From Mucilaginibacter terrae (GTDB taxonomy: Bacteria; Bacteroidota; Bacteroidia; Sphingobacteriales; Sphingobacteriaceae): a stretch of 64,000 bases of DNA. The notes beneath the pieces were generated by a model. It was not told where the DNA came from. It searched no databases and saw only the letters and a program-made list of their open reading frames with translations. Numbering within the stretch: position 1 is the stretch's first letter; the number at the start of each line of letters is the position of its first letter. This document shows, one piece after another, positions 43,160 through 51,758 of this stretch. The DNA lies in assembly GCF_031951985.1 (NCBI RefSeq), contig NZ_JAVLVU010000001.1, positions 4,650,001 to 4,714,000 of the forward strand. Direction: 5' to 3'. Made by a program: the position numbers and the translations under genes.

Positions 43160-44116
43160 ATGATGTTATTAAATGAACTGAAAGCCAAACTAAAATCTTT
43201 AGGAGTACCCGATGAAGTGTTCGAACGCTACAACGAGCCCCATCGCTTTTACCACACCTTAACCCACATTGAAGATATATATAGCCAGCTAAAGGAGCGG
43301 CAACTGGCCGATAACGAAGCACTGCTGCTGGCCACCATTTACCACGATGTAATTTACAACCCCCAATCGTCGACCAATGAAGATGATTCGGCAGCATATT
43401 TTAAGGAGACTTTTGCCGGTAGCGATGAATTAAAGCAGGAAGTATGCACAATTATTTTAGATACCAAAAGCCATCAATCAACTACGGAGCTTTCGTCCAT
43501 ATTTTGTGAGATTGATTTGGATATACTCAACCGCCCTTTAGCGCAGCTCATGGAATACGAACAGCAAATTTTCAAAGAGTTCCAGTTTGTTGATTTCACG
43601 ATATACAAAGCTAAACGGATAGAAGTGCTGCAAAGCCTCAGCAAGCAAGTAAATAACCCGGATCTGAATGCGCTCATTACCTATGTGCAGCATCGCCAGC
43701 CGCATATTGCCGTTTATCCGGGCAGTTTTAACCCGTTTCATAAAGGGCATTATAATATACTGCAAAAGGCCGAGCAGATATTTGATAAGGTAATTATAGC
43801 CCGCGGCATAAATGCAGAAAAAGCACCAAGCACCAATGATTTGCCCACCGCACTGCAATACCGCCAAATAGAAAGCTATAGCAGCCTCTTAACCGATTTT
43901 GTTAATAATTTAGGCTACCCGGTAACCGTAATACGGGGACTGCGTAACAGTACCGACCTGCAATATGAACTTAACCAGTACCGTTACCTGCAAGACCTCA
44001 CTATCCAACCGCTCAAGATAATCTCTATTTTTTGCGATCGCGAGTTTGAACATATATCGAGCACAGGTATCAGGCAGTTGCAGGGCTATGGGCAGGCGGG
44101 GCAGTATTTGTTGTGA
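43160..44116 (+). CDS. HD-domain phosphohydrolase fused to CoaD-like nucleotidyltransferase
   Basis: 318 residues with two domains. Residues 1-170 match the predicted metal-dependent HD phosphohydrolases of COG4339: YNEPHRFYHTLTHIEDIYSQ, IYHDVIYNPQSSTNEDDSA. Residues about 183-318 are a pantetheine-phosphate adenylyltransferase-like domain: IAVYPGSFNPFHKGHYNILQ (substrate-binding and T/HxGH-type motif), RGLRNSTDLQYELNQYRYLQ and EHISSTGIRQL (SSTxVR-type motif). CoaD is normally a 155-160 residue single-domain enzyme. If this is the only CoaD, it makes dephospho-CoA; otherwise it is a nucleotidyltransferase of unknown substrate. The fused hydrolase suggests make-and-break control of a product. 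Confidence 0.82.
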   Translation: MMLLNELKAKLKSLGVPDEVFERYNEPHRFYHTLTHIEDIYSQLKERQLADNEALLLATIYHDVIYNPQSSTNEDDSAAYFKETFAGSDELKQEVCTIILDTKSHQSTTELSSIFCEIDLDILNRPLAQLMEYEQQIFKEFQFVDFTIYKAKRIEVLQSLSKQVNNPDLNALITYVQHRQPHIAVYPGSFNPFHKGHYNILQKAEQIFDKVIIARGINAEKAPSTNDLPTALQYRQIESYSSLLTDFVNNLGYPVTVIRGLRNSTDLQYELNQYRYLQDLTIQPLKIISIFCDREFEHISSTGIRQLQGYGQAGQYLL

Positions 44117-44150
44117 GAGGAAATGTTAGGGTGAAGAGTTCTCACTCATA

Positions 44151-44234
44151 CGTTATTGCGAGGAACGAAGCAATATCTGAACTTTGCATAACTGCTGTGC
44201 TTCCGCAGGGATTGCTTCGTTCCTCGCAATGACG
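44151..44234. repeat. Palindromic repeat, GTCATTGCGAGG family
   Basis: CGTTATTGCGAGGAACGAAG... and ...GCTTCGTTCCTCGCAATGACG. Third full copy; the remaining gap to rpsO (44235-44490) holds only the rpsO promoter. Confidence 0.85.
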
Positions 44235-44438
44235 ACTTTTTTGCAGTTTGCGTATTTACTTAGCAGGTTGGGGGCTGAAACAAGTTCAGCATGACTGGTT
44301 TGGTTAAGTTTTACATCAAATTCTGCAAATTCTATAAATTCCGGCCAATTCCGGTTCAAGAAAAATTACCTTTAACCCTTCGCCTTTAAGCTTTCACCCT
44401 TTAACCAAATAACTCTTTTTAAATTAAATAATTAGCTG

Positions 44439-44446
44439 TACATTTG
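44439..44446 (+). promoter_or_regulatory. -7 box of rpsO promoter
   Basis: TACATTTG, exact TAnnTTTG. RNA would start near 44453 giving a leader of about 38 bases. The -33 region is a T-rich stretch at about 44414-44420. Confidence 0.6.
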
Positions 44447-44490
44447 CACCCAATTAACAAAAGTAATTACACTTTAATATTATTCAAGTA

Positions 44491-44769
44491 ATGTATTTAA
44501 GTTCAGAGTGGAAATCAGATATTTTCGCAACACACGGTGGCGCTGCTACCAACACAGGTTCGGCCGAAGGTCAGGTTGCTTTATTTACTAAGCGTATCGC
44601 ACACTTAACCGGTCACTTAAAAAAGAACAAAAAAGACTTCGCTACTCAGTTGTCGTTACAAAAACTGGTAGGTAAACGTCGTGCTTTATTGGCTTACCTG
44701 TACAAAAAAGACATTCAAAGATACCGTGCTATCATCAAAGCTCTCGAGCTTCGTGATATTATCAAATAG
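44491..44769 (+). CDS. rpsO: 30S ribosomal protein S15 (uS15)
   Basis: 92 residues, the usual length is 88-90. Binds 16S rRNA in the small-subunit platform. Signature segments: TGSAEGQVALFTKRIAHLTG, HLKKNKKDFATQLSLQKLVG and KRRALLAYLYKKD. It is followed by a terminator and pnp, the conserved rpsO-pnp order. The initial residues MYLSSEWKSDIFA replace the more common MSLT start, as in other Bacteroidota. Confidence 0.97.
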   Translation: MYLSSEWKSDIFATHGGAATNTGSAEGQVALFTKRIAHLTGHLKKNKKDFATQLSLQKLVGKRRALLAYLYKKDIQRYRAIIKALELRDIIK

Positions 44770-44782
44770 TACTTACAGTCTT

Positions 44783-44816
44783 TAAAAAAAGCTATCCAAT
44801 TTCGGATAGCTTTTTT
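44783..44816 (+). terminator. Terminator of rpsO
   Basis: AAAAAAAGCTATCC and GGATAGCTTTTTT with a six-base loop, directly after the gene. Confidence 0.92.
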
Positions 44817-44879
44817 AATTTTGAACAAAATAAAAAAGCGGTGCGCTCTAAAGATGAAAAGCGCATCATACACAACAAG

Positions 44880-47018
44880 ATGAGTTACAATGCAATTAAA
44901 AAGGTTATTGATTTAGGTGACGGCCGCACCATTGAGATCGAAACCGGAAAACTGGCCAAACAAGCCGATGGCTCGGTAGTAGTAAAAATGGGCGACACCA
45001 TGTTACTGGCTACGGTAGTTTCTTCGAAAGAAGCTAAAGAAGGTATTGATTTTTTACCCCTATCAGTAGATTACCAGGAGAAGTACGCGGCTACAGGCCG
45101 TATTCCGGGCGGTTTTTTACGCCGTGAGGCACGTTTATCAGATTATGAGGTTTTGATCTCTCGTTTGGTTGACCGCGCTTTACGTCCATTATTCCCTGAG
45201 GACTATCATGCTGATACCCAGGTGATGATCTCATTAATATCGGCCGATAAAGACATTATGCCCGATGCACTGGCTGGTTTAGCCGCATCAGCAGCTTTAT
45301 CTGTTTCTGATATTCCGTTCAACGGTCCAATTTCTGAAGTACGTGTTGCTAAAATTGACGGTCAGTTGGTAATCAACCCAACTTTAAGTCAGTTAGCTAA
45401 TGCAACTTTAGAATTCATTGTTGCCGGTTCGGAGCATGATATTAACATGGTTGAAGGCGAAGCACACGAAATTCAGGAAGCTGAATTAGTTGAGGCTATC
45501 AAATTTGCCCACACTGCCATTAAATTACAGTGTTTAGCTCAACGCGAGTTAACTATTGAAGTTGGTAAAACCGAAAAACGTACTTACAGCCATGAGCACA
45601 GCAACGAGGATTTGAAAAAAGCCATCTACGCTGCTACTTATGACCAGGTTTACGCAGTTGCTTCTTCTGCTTCGGCAAAAGATGAGCGCTCGGCTAAGTT
45701 TAAAGAAGTACGCGATACTTACATTGCTACTTTAGGCGAAATTGACGATATTACTAAATCGTTAGCTAAAAAATATTACCACGATGTGGAGTATGACGCT
45801 ATCCGTAACCTTGTATTAGACGAAGGCAAACGTTTAGACGGTCGTAAAACCACCGAAATTCGTCCTATATGGAGCGAGGTTGGTTACTTACCATCTGCAC
45901 ATGGTAGCGCGGTATTTACCCGTGGCGAAACCCAATCATTAACCACCGTTACCTTAGGTGCTAAGGATGATGAGCAAATGATCGACGGTGCGTTCATCAA
46001 CGGTTACCAAAAATTCCTTTTACACTACAATTTCCCTGGTTTCTCAACCGGTGAGGTTCGTCCTAACCGTGGTGCCGGTCGCCGCGAAATTGGTCATGGT
46101 AACCTGGCTATGCGCTCGTTAAAACGCGTATTACCTGCCGAAGATGAAAACCCATACACTATCCGTATCGTTTCTGATATTTTAGAATCTAACGGTTCAT
46201 CGTCAATGGCTACGGTTTGTGCCGGTACATTGGCTTTGATGGATGCCGGTATTAAAATTACCGAGCCTGTATCTGGTATAGCCATGGGCTTGATCACCAA
46301 CGAAATGGGTACTAAATACGCTATCCTTTCTGATATTTTGGGTGATGAAGATCACCTGGGTGATATGGACTTTAAGGTAACCGGTACTAAAAACGGTATC
46401 GTTGCCTGTCAAATGGACTTAAAGATCAATGGCTTATCATACGAAGTTCTTTCGAACGCGTTAGATCAGGCTAAAGAAGGTCGTTTACACATCCTTGGCG
46501 AAATGGCTAAAACCATTGCCGCCCCTCGCGAAGATTACAAAGAGTTTGCTCCACGTATTGTTACCCTTAAAATCGATAAAGAATTTATTGGTGCAGTTAT
46601 AGGTCCCGGTGGCAAGATCATCCAGGAAATGCAACGCGAAACCGGTGCTAACATCAACATCGAAGAGGTTAACAACGTTGGTATAGTACAGGTATTTGCC
46701 GACAATAAATCGGCCATTGATGCTGCTGTAAGCCGCATTCGTGCTATTGCAGCTAAAGCCGAGGTTGGCGAAACTTACGAAGGTAAAGTACGTTCAATTA
46801 TGCCATTTGGTGCCTTTGTTGAAATTATGCCTGGCAAAGACGGCTTGTTGCATATCTCAGAAATTGATCACAAACGTTTAGAAACCATGGACGGCGTGTT
46901 CGAGGTTGGCGAAATTGTTCGTGTTAAATTATTAGACATCGACAAACAAGGTAAACTAAAATTATCGCGTAAAGCCTTAATGCCAAAACCTGAAAGAAAC
47001 GACGCTCCTAAAGCATAA
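44880..47018 (+). CDS. pnp: Polyribonucleotide nucleotidyltransferase
   Basis: 712 residues from the ATG at 44880; an in-frame extension begins upstream but lacks family similarity. 3'-5' phosphorolytic exoribonuclease. Two RNase PH-like cores (PLSVDYQEKYAATGRIPGGF; FLLHYNFPGFSTGEVRPNRG), a KH domain (IGAVIGPGGKIIQEMQ near residue 568) and an S1 domain (GKVRSIMPFGAFVEIMPGKD near residue 640). A small hairpin GTGCGCT/AGCGCAT (about 44840-44866) precedes the start and might serve autoregulation as in other bacteria. Codon use is highly optimised. Confidence 0.97.
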   Translation: MSYNAIKKVIDLGDGRTIEIETGKLAKQADGSVVVKMGDTMLLATVVSSKEAKEGIDFLPLSVDYQEKYAATGRIPGGFLRREARLSDYEVLISRLVDRALRPLFPEDYHADTQVMISLISADKDIMPDALAGLAASAALSVSDIPFNGPISEVRVAKIDGQLVINPTLSQLANATLEFIVAGSEHDINMVEGEAHEIQEAELVEAIKFAHTAIKLQCLAQRELTIEVGKTEKRTYSHEHSNEDLKKAIYAATYDQVYAVASSASAKDERSAKFKEVRDTYIATLGEIDDITKSLAKKYYHDVEYDAIRNLVLDEGKRLDGRKTTEIRPIWSEVGYLPSAHGSAVFTRGETQSLTTVTLGAKDDEQMIDGAFINGYQKFLLHYNFPGFSTGEVRPNRGAGRREIGHGNLAMRSLKRVLPAEDENPYTIRIVSDILESNGSSSMATVCAGTLALMDAGIKITEPVSGIAMGLITNEMGTKYAILSDILGDEDHLGDMDFKVTGTKNGIVACQMDLKINGLSYEVLSNALDQAKEGRLHILGEMAKTIAAPREDYKEFAPRIVTLKIDKEFIGAVIGPGGKIIQEMQRETGANINIEEVNNVGIVQVFADNKSAIDAAVSRIRAIAAKAEVGETYEGKVRSIMPFGAFVEIMPGKDGLLHISEIDHKRLETMDGVFEVGEIVRVKLLDIDKQGKLKLSRKALMPKPERNDAPKA

Positions 47019-47042
47019 TTATTTCGGTTCATATCATACTTA

Positions 47043-47089
47043 AACCACATCTTCCAACATTTTTGCTTGGAAGGTGTGGTTTTTTTGTT
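47043..47089 (+). terminator. Terminator of pnp
   Basis: AACCACATCTTCCAA pairs with TTGGAAGGTGTGGTT, followed by TTTTTGTTT. Confidence 0.9.
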
Positions 47090-47194
47090 TAGTTTTTTGT
47101 TTATTTGTATACCCCTGCTACTTTAAACTGTTGGATAAGTTGTGTATTAGCTAAATTGCCGAACCATCTAAAGTCCGATCGTATTAAAGAAATA

Positions 47195-47470
47195 ATGACA
47201 TCTACCACAAGTGATGATCCTTTAGATTTTTTGAGCAACAGTATTCATGGCACCAAATCGGCCGCACAGACTGATTTGATACAGGTGTTGCTATATGAAA
47301 TCATCAGGGTTAAAGATCTGATAAAGTATTACGAAGAAATCCCCAATGGCGCAGGTCAACTGGGCGCTTCGATCTTGAATGAGCTTGTATCTGAGGCTTA
47401 CCAATCACTGGTAAACTATGATACCGAGCTTATGCGTAAATACTACGACCTGTTGCAAAACTGCGACTAA
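47195..47470 (+). CDS. Small hypothetical protein
   Basis: 91 residues from the ATG at 47195; a longer frame upstream overlaps the AT-rich region after the pnp terminator and is not supported. Acidic and mostly helical (TDLIQVLLYEIIRVKDLIKY, ILNELVSEAYQSLVNYDTEL), no signal, no membrane segment, no family recognised. It stands alone; the coding quality (normal amino-acid balance, ordered helices) suggests it is real. Confidence 0.55.
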   Translation: MTSTTSDDPLDFLSNSIHGTKSAAQTDLIQVLLYEIIRVKDLIKYYEEIPNGAGQLGASILNELVSEAYQSLVNYDTELMRKYYDLLQNCD

Positions 47471-47508
47471 GGTTTTCTATTGCCTTTTTTGCCTCATTAA
47501 ATAATCTT

Positions 47509-47592
47509 ATCATTTCGAACGGTAGAGAGCAATCTTATACGCTTAGTAAGGTTACCGCTCGCATAGGATTCCTCCTTAGGCCGGAACGACAA
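47509..47592. repeat. Palindromic repeat, GTCATTTCGAACG family
   Basis: TATCATTTCGAACGGTAGAG... to ...CTCCTTAGGCCGGAACGAC with inner CAATCTTATACGC and GCATAGGATT arms. Related to 14505-14583. Confidence 0.7.
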
Positions 47593-47673
47593 GTGGATTA
47601 AGGGGAGTATATGTAAAAATCCTATATTCAATAATTCAACCCCCTACTTATTCTGTCATTAAAATATGGGCTT

Positions 47674-47761
47674 TTCCGCCTTAGGCGAACCGGGCTATCT
47701 GCTGCAAGTCCTCACTTCGCTATGCTACGTTCCGGGCTTTCCGCTACTATCCCTAACGCAA
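47674..47761. other. Conserved-looking intergenic motif
   Basis: Starts with TTCCGCCTTAGGCGAA (cf. the palindromes at 33902 and 34245), then CGGGCTATCTGCTGCAAGTC..., CTACGTTCCGGGCTTTCCGC and TACTATCCCTAACGC. I recall similar text recurring in intergenic DNA of many Bacteroidota genomes, but could not check. No ORF. The rest of the 47471-48124 gap holds two other repeats and nothing else seen. Confidence 0.45.
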
Positions 47762-47857
47762 ACTGCAAAATATAACATTGCGGTCATTTGTGACGAATGC
47801 TAAAAATGGGCTGGTGATTGCATGTCTTTTTTGCATGCTAATTTATTAATTATAAAA

Positions 47858-48050
47858 AGCACTGACCTAACGTAACCTCTTTTCGCGGCATCAGTGTTTT
47901 GCTGTAGCACAGGTTAAAGTTAAAGCCCAGCAAAGAGTAGCAAATAAACGTAGCCGCAAGTTTTTTCTTTGGTACTTTCTTTTTTGTATAAAAAAGAAAG
48001 TACATCCACAGGCGGGAGTGTAATTACTTTACTTGTCCTAACAGGGCACT
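47858..48050 (-). repeat. Intact copy of the 190-bp repeat
   Basis: Runs from AGCACTGACCTAACG to AACAGGGCACT. Its centre has a perfect palindrome with 14-base arms: GTACTTTCTTTTTT (47972-47985), loop GTAT, AAAAAAGAAAGTAC (47990-48003). The other copy is interrupted at this palindrome by the IS110 element. Similar text CCGCAAGTTTTTTCTTTGG precedes the palindrome in both. Confidence 0.85.
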
Positions 48051-48111
48051 GCACTAAGTCAAAGCACAAACCTATTCCACAATTTCCCACCCATACTAAT
48101 ACCGTTATCCC

Positions 48112-48119
48112 TATATTTG
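48112..48119 (+). promoter_or_regulatory. -7 box just before rpe
   Basis: TATATTTG ends five bases before the rpe ATG at 48125; RNA would start almost at the start codon. No clear -33 element. Confidence 0.4.
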
Positions 48120-48124
48120 GCGGC

Positions 48125-48775
48125 ATGAATCATTTGATTGCCCCATCAATTTTAGCGGCTGATTTTGCCAATTTACAGCGCGATATTGAAATGATTAACC
48201 ATAGCGAGGCGCAGTGGATACACGTTGATATTATGGACGGCCTGTTTGTTCCTAATATTTCTTTCGGTTTCCCGGTAGTGGAAGCAGTTAAAAAGCACGC
48301 CCAAAAACCACTGGATGTGCATCTCATGATCGTTGACCCCGACCGCTACCTTAAAGCTTTTGCCGATGCCGGAGCGGCTGGTATTACGGTACACCTTGAA
48401 GCCTGTACCCATCTGCACCGCACTGTACAAGCTATTAAGGAGTTAGGTTGCAAAGCAGGCGTAGCCTTAAACCCGCATACGCCGGTTGCCGCGTTAGAAG
48501 ACATCATCGAGGATGTAGATATGGTGCTCATTATGTCGGTTAACCCCGGTTTTGGTGGACAAAAATTTATCAGTAACACCTATAAAAAAATAGAACAGCT
48601 AAAGTCGATGAGTGCCGATAAGAATCCCGACCTGCTGATAGAAATAGACGGAGGAGTGAACCTGCAAAACGCACCGCAATTGCTGGCGGCAGGTGCTAAT
48701 GTGCTGGTTGCCGGTAACTTTGTTTTCTCGTCGGCCAACCAATTGGCCACAATAAAGGAGCTGGTTGAACTATAA
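48125..48775 (+). CDS. rpe: Ribulose-phosphate 3-epimerase
   Basis: 216 residues from the ATG at 48125; the open frame upstream is only read-through of the 190-bp repeat. Interconverts ribulose 5-phosphate and xylulose 5-phosphate in the pentose phosphate pathway. TIM barrel with APSILAADFANLQRDI at the start, HVDIMDGLFVPNISFG (catalytic Asp), LDVHLMIVDP with the metal His, MSVNPGFGGQKFI and EIDGGVN (second catalytic Asp) and VAGNFVF near the end. Single gene preceded by repeats. Confidence 0.95.
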   Translation: MNHLIAPSILAADFANLQRDIEMINHSEAQWIHVDIMDGLFVPNISFGFPVVEAVKKHAQKPLDVHLMIVDPDRYLKAFADAGAAGITVHLEACTHLHRTVQAIKELGCKAGVALNPHTPVAALEDIIEDVDMVLIMSVNPGFGGQKFISNTYKKIEQLKSMSADKNPDLLIEIDGGVNLQNAPQLLAAGANVLVAGNFVFSSANQLATIKELVEL

Positions 48776-48938
48776 TTGATTTTATTGCCAAAATCAAAAT
48801 TTCGGTAACGTTTTTCCACATTGCTAACGCTTTATTCACAATTTATAAATAAACTACCAACTTAATAGGCTAATTTTTTAACTTCGGGCGCAACTCAAAG
48901 GTGTTCCGAAACAGCCTTTGGTAAACTAAATTAAAGTT

Positions 48939-50006
48939 ATGAAACATAATTTCGGTGCCGGACCAGGCATCCTTCCTCACGAGGTTTTAAAACAGGCATC
49001 ACAGGCCGTGGTTGATTTTAATGGAATTGGTTTATCAATTCTTGAAATTTCGCACCGCTCGTCGGAGTTTGAGGCTGTTTTAGACGAAGCTGTAAAGCTA
49101 ACCAAAGAACTGTTGGAAGTGCCCGAAGGTTACTCGGTTTTGTTTTTACAAGGTGGTGCCAGCCAGCAATTTGCCATGGTGCCTTATAACCTGTTGCCCG
49201 AAGGTGGCAAAGCAGCATATCTCGAAACCGGTGTATGGGCTAACAAAGCTTTAAAAGAAGCTAAGTACTTTGGCAATGTAGAGGTGGTGGCATCTTCAAA
49301 AGACAGCAACTTTACTTACATTCCTAAAGATTACACCATACCGGCTGATGCGGCTTATTTTCACATCACCTCAAATAATACCATTTACGGTACCCAAACC
49401 CAGGAGTTTAAACCATCACCTGTGCCGTTAGTAGCCGATATGTCATCAGATATTTTCAGCCGTACGTTCAACGTGGCCGATTTTAGCCTGATCTATGCCG
49501 GTGCGCAAAAAAATATGGGCCCTGCAGGTACCACGCTGGTTATTGTTAAGGATGAAATTTTAGGTAAGGTTGACCGCAAAATTCCGGCTATGTTCAACTA
49601 CCAAACTCAAATTGAGGGCGGTTCCATGTACAACACCCCGCCGGTATTTGCCATCTACGTATCAATGCTTACCCTGCGCTGGTTAAAGGCCAAGGGTGGT
49701 ATTGCTGCCATGCAAAAAGAGAACGATGCCAAAGCGGCACAACTATACAAGGAAATTGACCGCAACCCGCTGTTTAAAGCCGTTGCCGCTGTTGAAGACC
49801 GCTCAAAAATGAACGTTTGCTTTGTGATGGAAAACCCTGAACTGGAGAAACCTTTCCTGAAACTTGCCGAAGATAAAGGCATAGTGGGCATTAAAGGCCA
49901 CCGCAGCGTGGGTGGTTTCCGTGCATCCATTTACAATGCCCTGCCAACAACCAGCATCCACGTGCTGATTGATGCCATGCAGGAATTTGCTGAAAAACAC
50001 AAGTAA
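48939..50006 (+). CDS. serC: Phosphoserine aminotransferase
   Basis: 355 residues. Second step of serine synthesis: 3-phosphohydroxypyruvate to phosphoserine with glutamate, PLP-dependent. Family segments: NFGAGPGILPHEVLKQA at the start, SILEISHRSSEFE, LFLQGGASQQFAMVPYNLL, and the Schiff-base lysine in IYAGAQKNMGPAGTTLVIV near residue 190, and GGFRASIYNALP near the end. It lies 94 bases before serA, so the serine pathway is a two-gene unit, though a hairpin-forming repeat separates them. Confidence 0.96.
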   Translation: MKHNFGAGPGILPHEVLKQASQAVVDFNGIGLSILEISHRSSEFEAVLDEAVKLTKELLEVPEGYSVLFLQGGASQQFAMVPYNLLPEGGKAAYLETGVWANKALKEAKYFGNVEVVASSKDSNFTYIPKDYTIPADAAYFHITSNNTIYGTQTQEFKPSPVPLVADMSSDIFSRTFNVADFSLIYAGAQKNMGPAGTTLVIVKDEILGKVDRKIPAMFNYQTQIEGGSMYNTPPVFAIYVSMLTLRWLKAKGGIAAMQKENDAKAAQLYKEIDRNPLFKAVAAVEDRSKMNVCFVMENPELEKPFLKLAEDKGIVGIKGHRSVGGFRASIYNALPTTSIHVLIDAMQEFAEKHK

Positions 50007-50021
50007 GAGCGAAGAGAGAGA

Positions 50022-50064
50022 GGAGCGGAGAGCGAGGGTAAAATAATTCCTCGCTCCCCGCTCC
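50022..50064. repeat. Hairpin repeat between serC and serA
   Basis: GGAGCGGAGAGCGAGG (50022-50037) pairs with CCTCGCTCCCCGCTCC (50049-50064), one mismatch, 11-base loop; followed by CCCCGCTCCC. A single arm recurs at 42615-42645. Confidence 0.75.
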
Positions 50065-50100
50065 AAATCCCCCGCTCCCTAACCAAACTATACACCAAAA

Positions 50101-51060
50101 ATGATAAAATTACTCGCTAACGATGGTATAGACCCGGTAGGCAAGCAATTGCTTGAAGAAGCCGGTTTTTTTGTAGATACTAATCACATACCTCAGGATG
50201 AACTTCCTGAAAAATTACAGAACTACGATGCCATTACCGTACGTAGTGCTACCAAAGTGCGCAAAGCTTTAATTGATGCCTGCCCTAACTTAAAGCTAAT
50301 TGGCCGTGGTGGTGTAGGCGTTGATAACATAGACGTTGAATACGCTTTGGAGCGTGGTGTAGCCGTGCATAATACACCAGCAGCATCATCAGCCTCAGTT
50401 GGCGAATTGGTGTTTGCCCACTTGTTTACCGGTGTACGCTTTTTGCAGGATGCTAACCGCAAAATGCCGGTTGAAGGCGCATCTAAATTTAATGATTTAA
50501 AGAAAGCTTATGCCAAAGGCATTGAGCTGCGTGGTAAAACCATTGGTATATTAGGCTTTGGCCGCATAGGTCGCGAAACGGCTAAAATAGCTTACGGCTT
50601 AGGTATGGAAGTATTGGCTTTTGACGTTTACCCATCAGTAACCGAACTTGAAATTACTTTAGGCGGCGGTGTTACCGTTACCATTCCGGTTAAGTATGCC
50701 GAAAAGGACGAGGTTATTGCTCAAAGTGATTTCATTTCGTTGCACGTACCTTTTAGCGAGGAGCCGGTAATTGGTGCCCGTGAGTTTGCCCTCATGAAAA
50801 AAGGTGCCGGCCTGGTAAATTGCTCACGCGGTGGTACGGTTGATGAGGATGCCTTGTTAGAAGCGCTGAACACCGGTGGCTTGGCATTTGCAGGCCTTGA
50901 TGTATTTGACAACGAGCCAACTCCACGTACCGATTTATTGGTGCACCCCAAAATATCTTTAACCCCGCACATTGGCGCTTCAACCAACGAAGCCCAGGAG
51001 CGCATTGGTGTTGAATTGGCTACTTTGATCATCAATCATTTTAAAACGCTGGCTTCATAA
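50101..51060 (+). CDS. serA: D-3-phosphoglycerate dehydrogenase, short form
   Basis: 319 residues. First step of serine synthesis. NAD-binding GxGxxG in GILGFGRIGRETAKIAYGL near residue 145, GRGGVGVDNIDVEYA, the catalytic Arg in VNCSRGGTVDEDALLEAL near 237 and the catalytic His in SLTPHIGASTNEAQ near 288. It ends right after the catalytic domain, so there is no ACT or ASB regulatory domain and no obvious serine feedback. Codon use is high-quality, terminator downstream. Confidence 0.93.
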   Translation: MIKLLANDGIDPVGKQLLEEAGFFVDTNHIPQDELPEKLQNYDAITVRSATKVRKALIDACPNLKLIGRGGVGVDNIDVEYALERGVAVHNTPAASSASVGELVFAHLFTGVRFLQDANRKMPVEGASKFNDLKKAYAKGIELRGKTIGILGFGRIGRETAKIAYGLGMEVLAFDVYPSVTELEITLGGGVTVTIPVKYAEKDEVIAQSDFISLHVPFSEEPVIGAREFALMKKGAGLVNCSRGGTVDEDALLEALNTGGLAFAGLDVFDNEPTPRTDLLVHPKISLTPHIGASTNEAQERIGVELATLIINHFKTLAS

Positions 51061-51077
51061 GCGTAAAATGTATAAAG

Positions 51078-51117
51078 AGAAAAGGCCTTGTTGATATTAA
51101 CAAGGCCTTTTTTTTAT
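51078..51117 (+). terminator. Terminator of serA
   Basis: AAAAGGCCTTGTT and AACAAGGCCTTTTTTTT with a short loop. Confidence 0.92.
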
Positions 51118-51133
51118 GAGAAATAACTTTTGA

Positions 51134-51706
51134 TTATAAATCAAAAGTTCCGGTTACCTGTATAGGTTTGGTAAGATCGCTTGCGTTTAAAAGTGCGATG
51201 TCAAAAGTACCCTTGCAGCTAAGTTTATTACCCGATACATTAAATGTTTTAAAGTCAATTTTTCCACCGGTACTTCCAATGCCATATGATGTTCCGTCGG
51301 CCATTGATATGGTTGCAACTTCGGCGTCACAAACCCCTGCTTTAGCGTTAAAAGCACCTAAAGTAAAAGTTACACCAGTCATGCTGGGGCTTAGCGCCGC
51401 TAAAGTTGCTGTTGGTGAAGGTATGGAGCCACCTGCCGGAAAATATGTTGCCATTACAAAGTAGTTTGGCGGGTTATTTTTAAGGGTATAAGATTGACCG
51501 TTGAGCGTAAAAGTTATAGTGCCTGCGCCTGCTGTTGTACCACCATTGCTTCCACCTGTGTTAAAAGCAGTTCCGGGAGGGCCCGATGCAACTTGAATTA
51601 AGGATGGGTCGGCATCTTTAGCACATGATGATAGCAGTGATGTAGTTATTAGGGCTATAAGCGTAAACAGCCATGTAAGCTGCTTTAAAGGTTTAAGGCA
51701 CTTCAT
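51134..51706 (-). CDS. Lipoprotein of unknown function
   Basis: 190 residues. Signal with lipobox (LFTLIALITTSLLSSC, Cys near residue 28), then a Gly/Ser/Thr-rich linker (NTGGSNGGTTAGAGTI) and a beta-rich domain: FTLNGQSYTLKNNPPNYFVM, GVTFTLGAFNAKAGVCDAEV, KLSCKGTFDIAL, ending in QVTGTFDL. Similar small DUF6252-like lipoproteins are common in Bacteroidota, but the match is only by general pattern. Converges on serA with a terminator in between. Confidence 0.75.
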   Translation of the reverse strand: MKCLKPLKQLTWLFTLIALITTSLLSSCAKDADPSLIQVASGPPGTAFNTGGSNGGTTAGAGTITFTLNGQSYTLKNNPPNYFVMATYFPAGGSIPSPTATLAALSPSMTGVTFTLGAFNAKAGVCDAEVATISMADGTSYGIGSTGGKIDFKTFNVSGNKLSCKGTFDIALLNASDLTKPIQVTGTFDL

Positions 51707-51758
51707 TTAATAGGGTGAGTTGTACTTGCAGTATCAAATATGCTTAAAATAAAGCAAG

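Noticed and set aside
47969..48124. N-terminal extension of rpe
   Set aside because: The sequence is part of the 190-bp repeat; the family start is the ATG at 48125.
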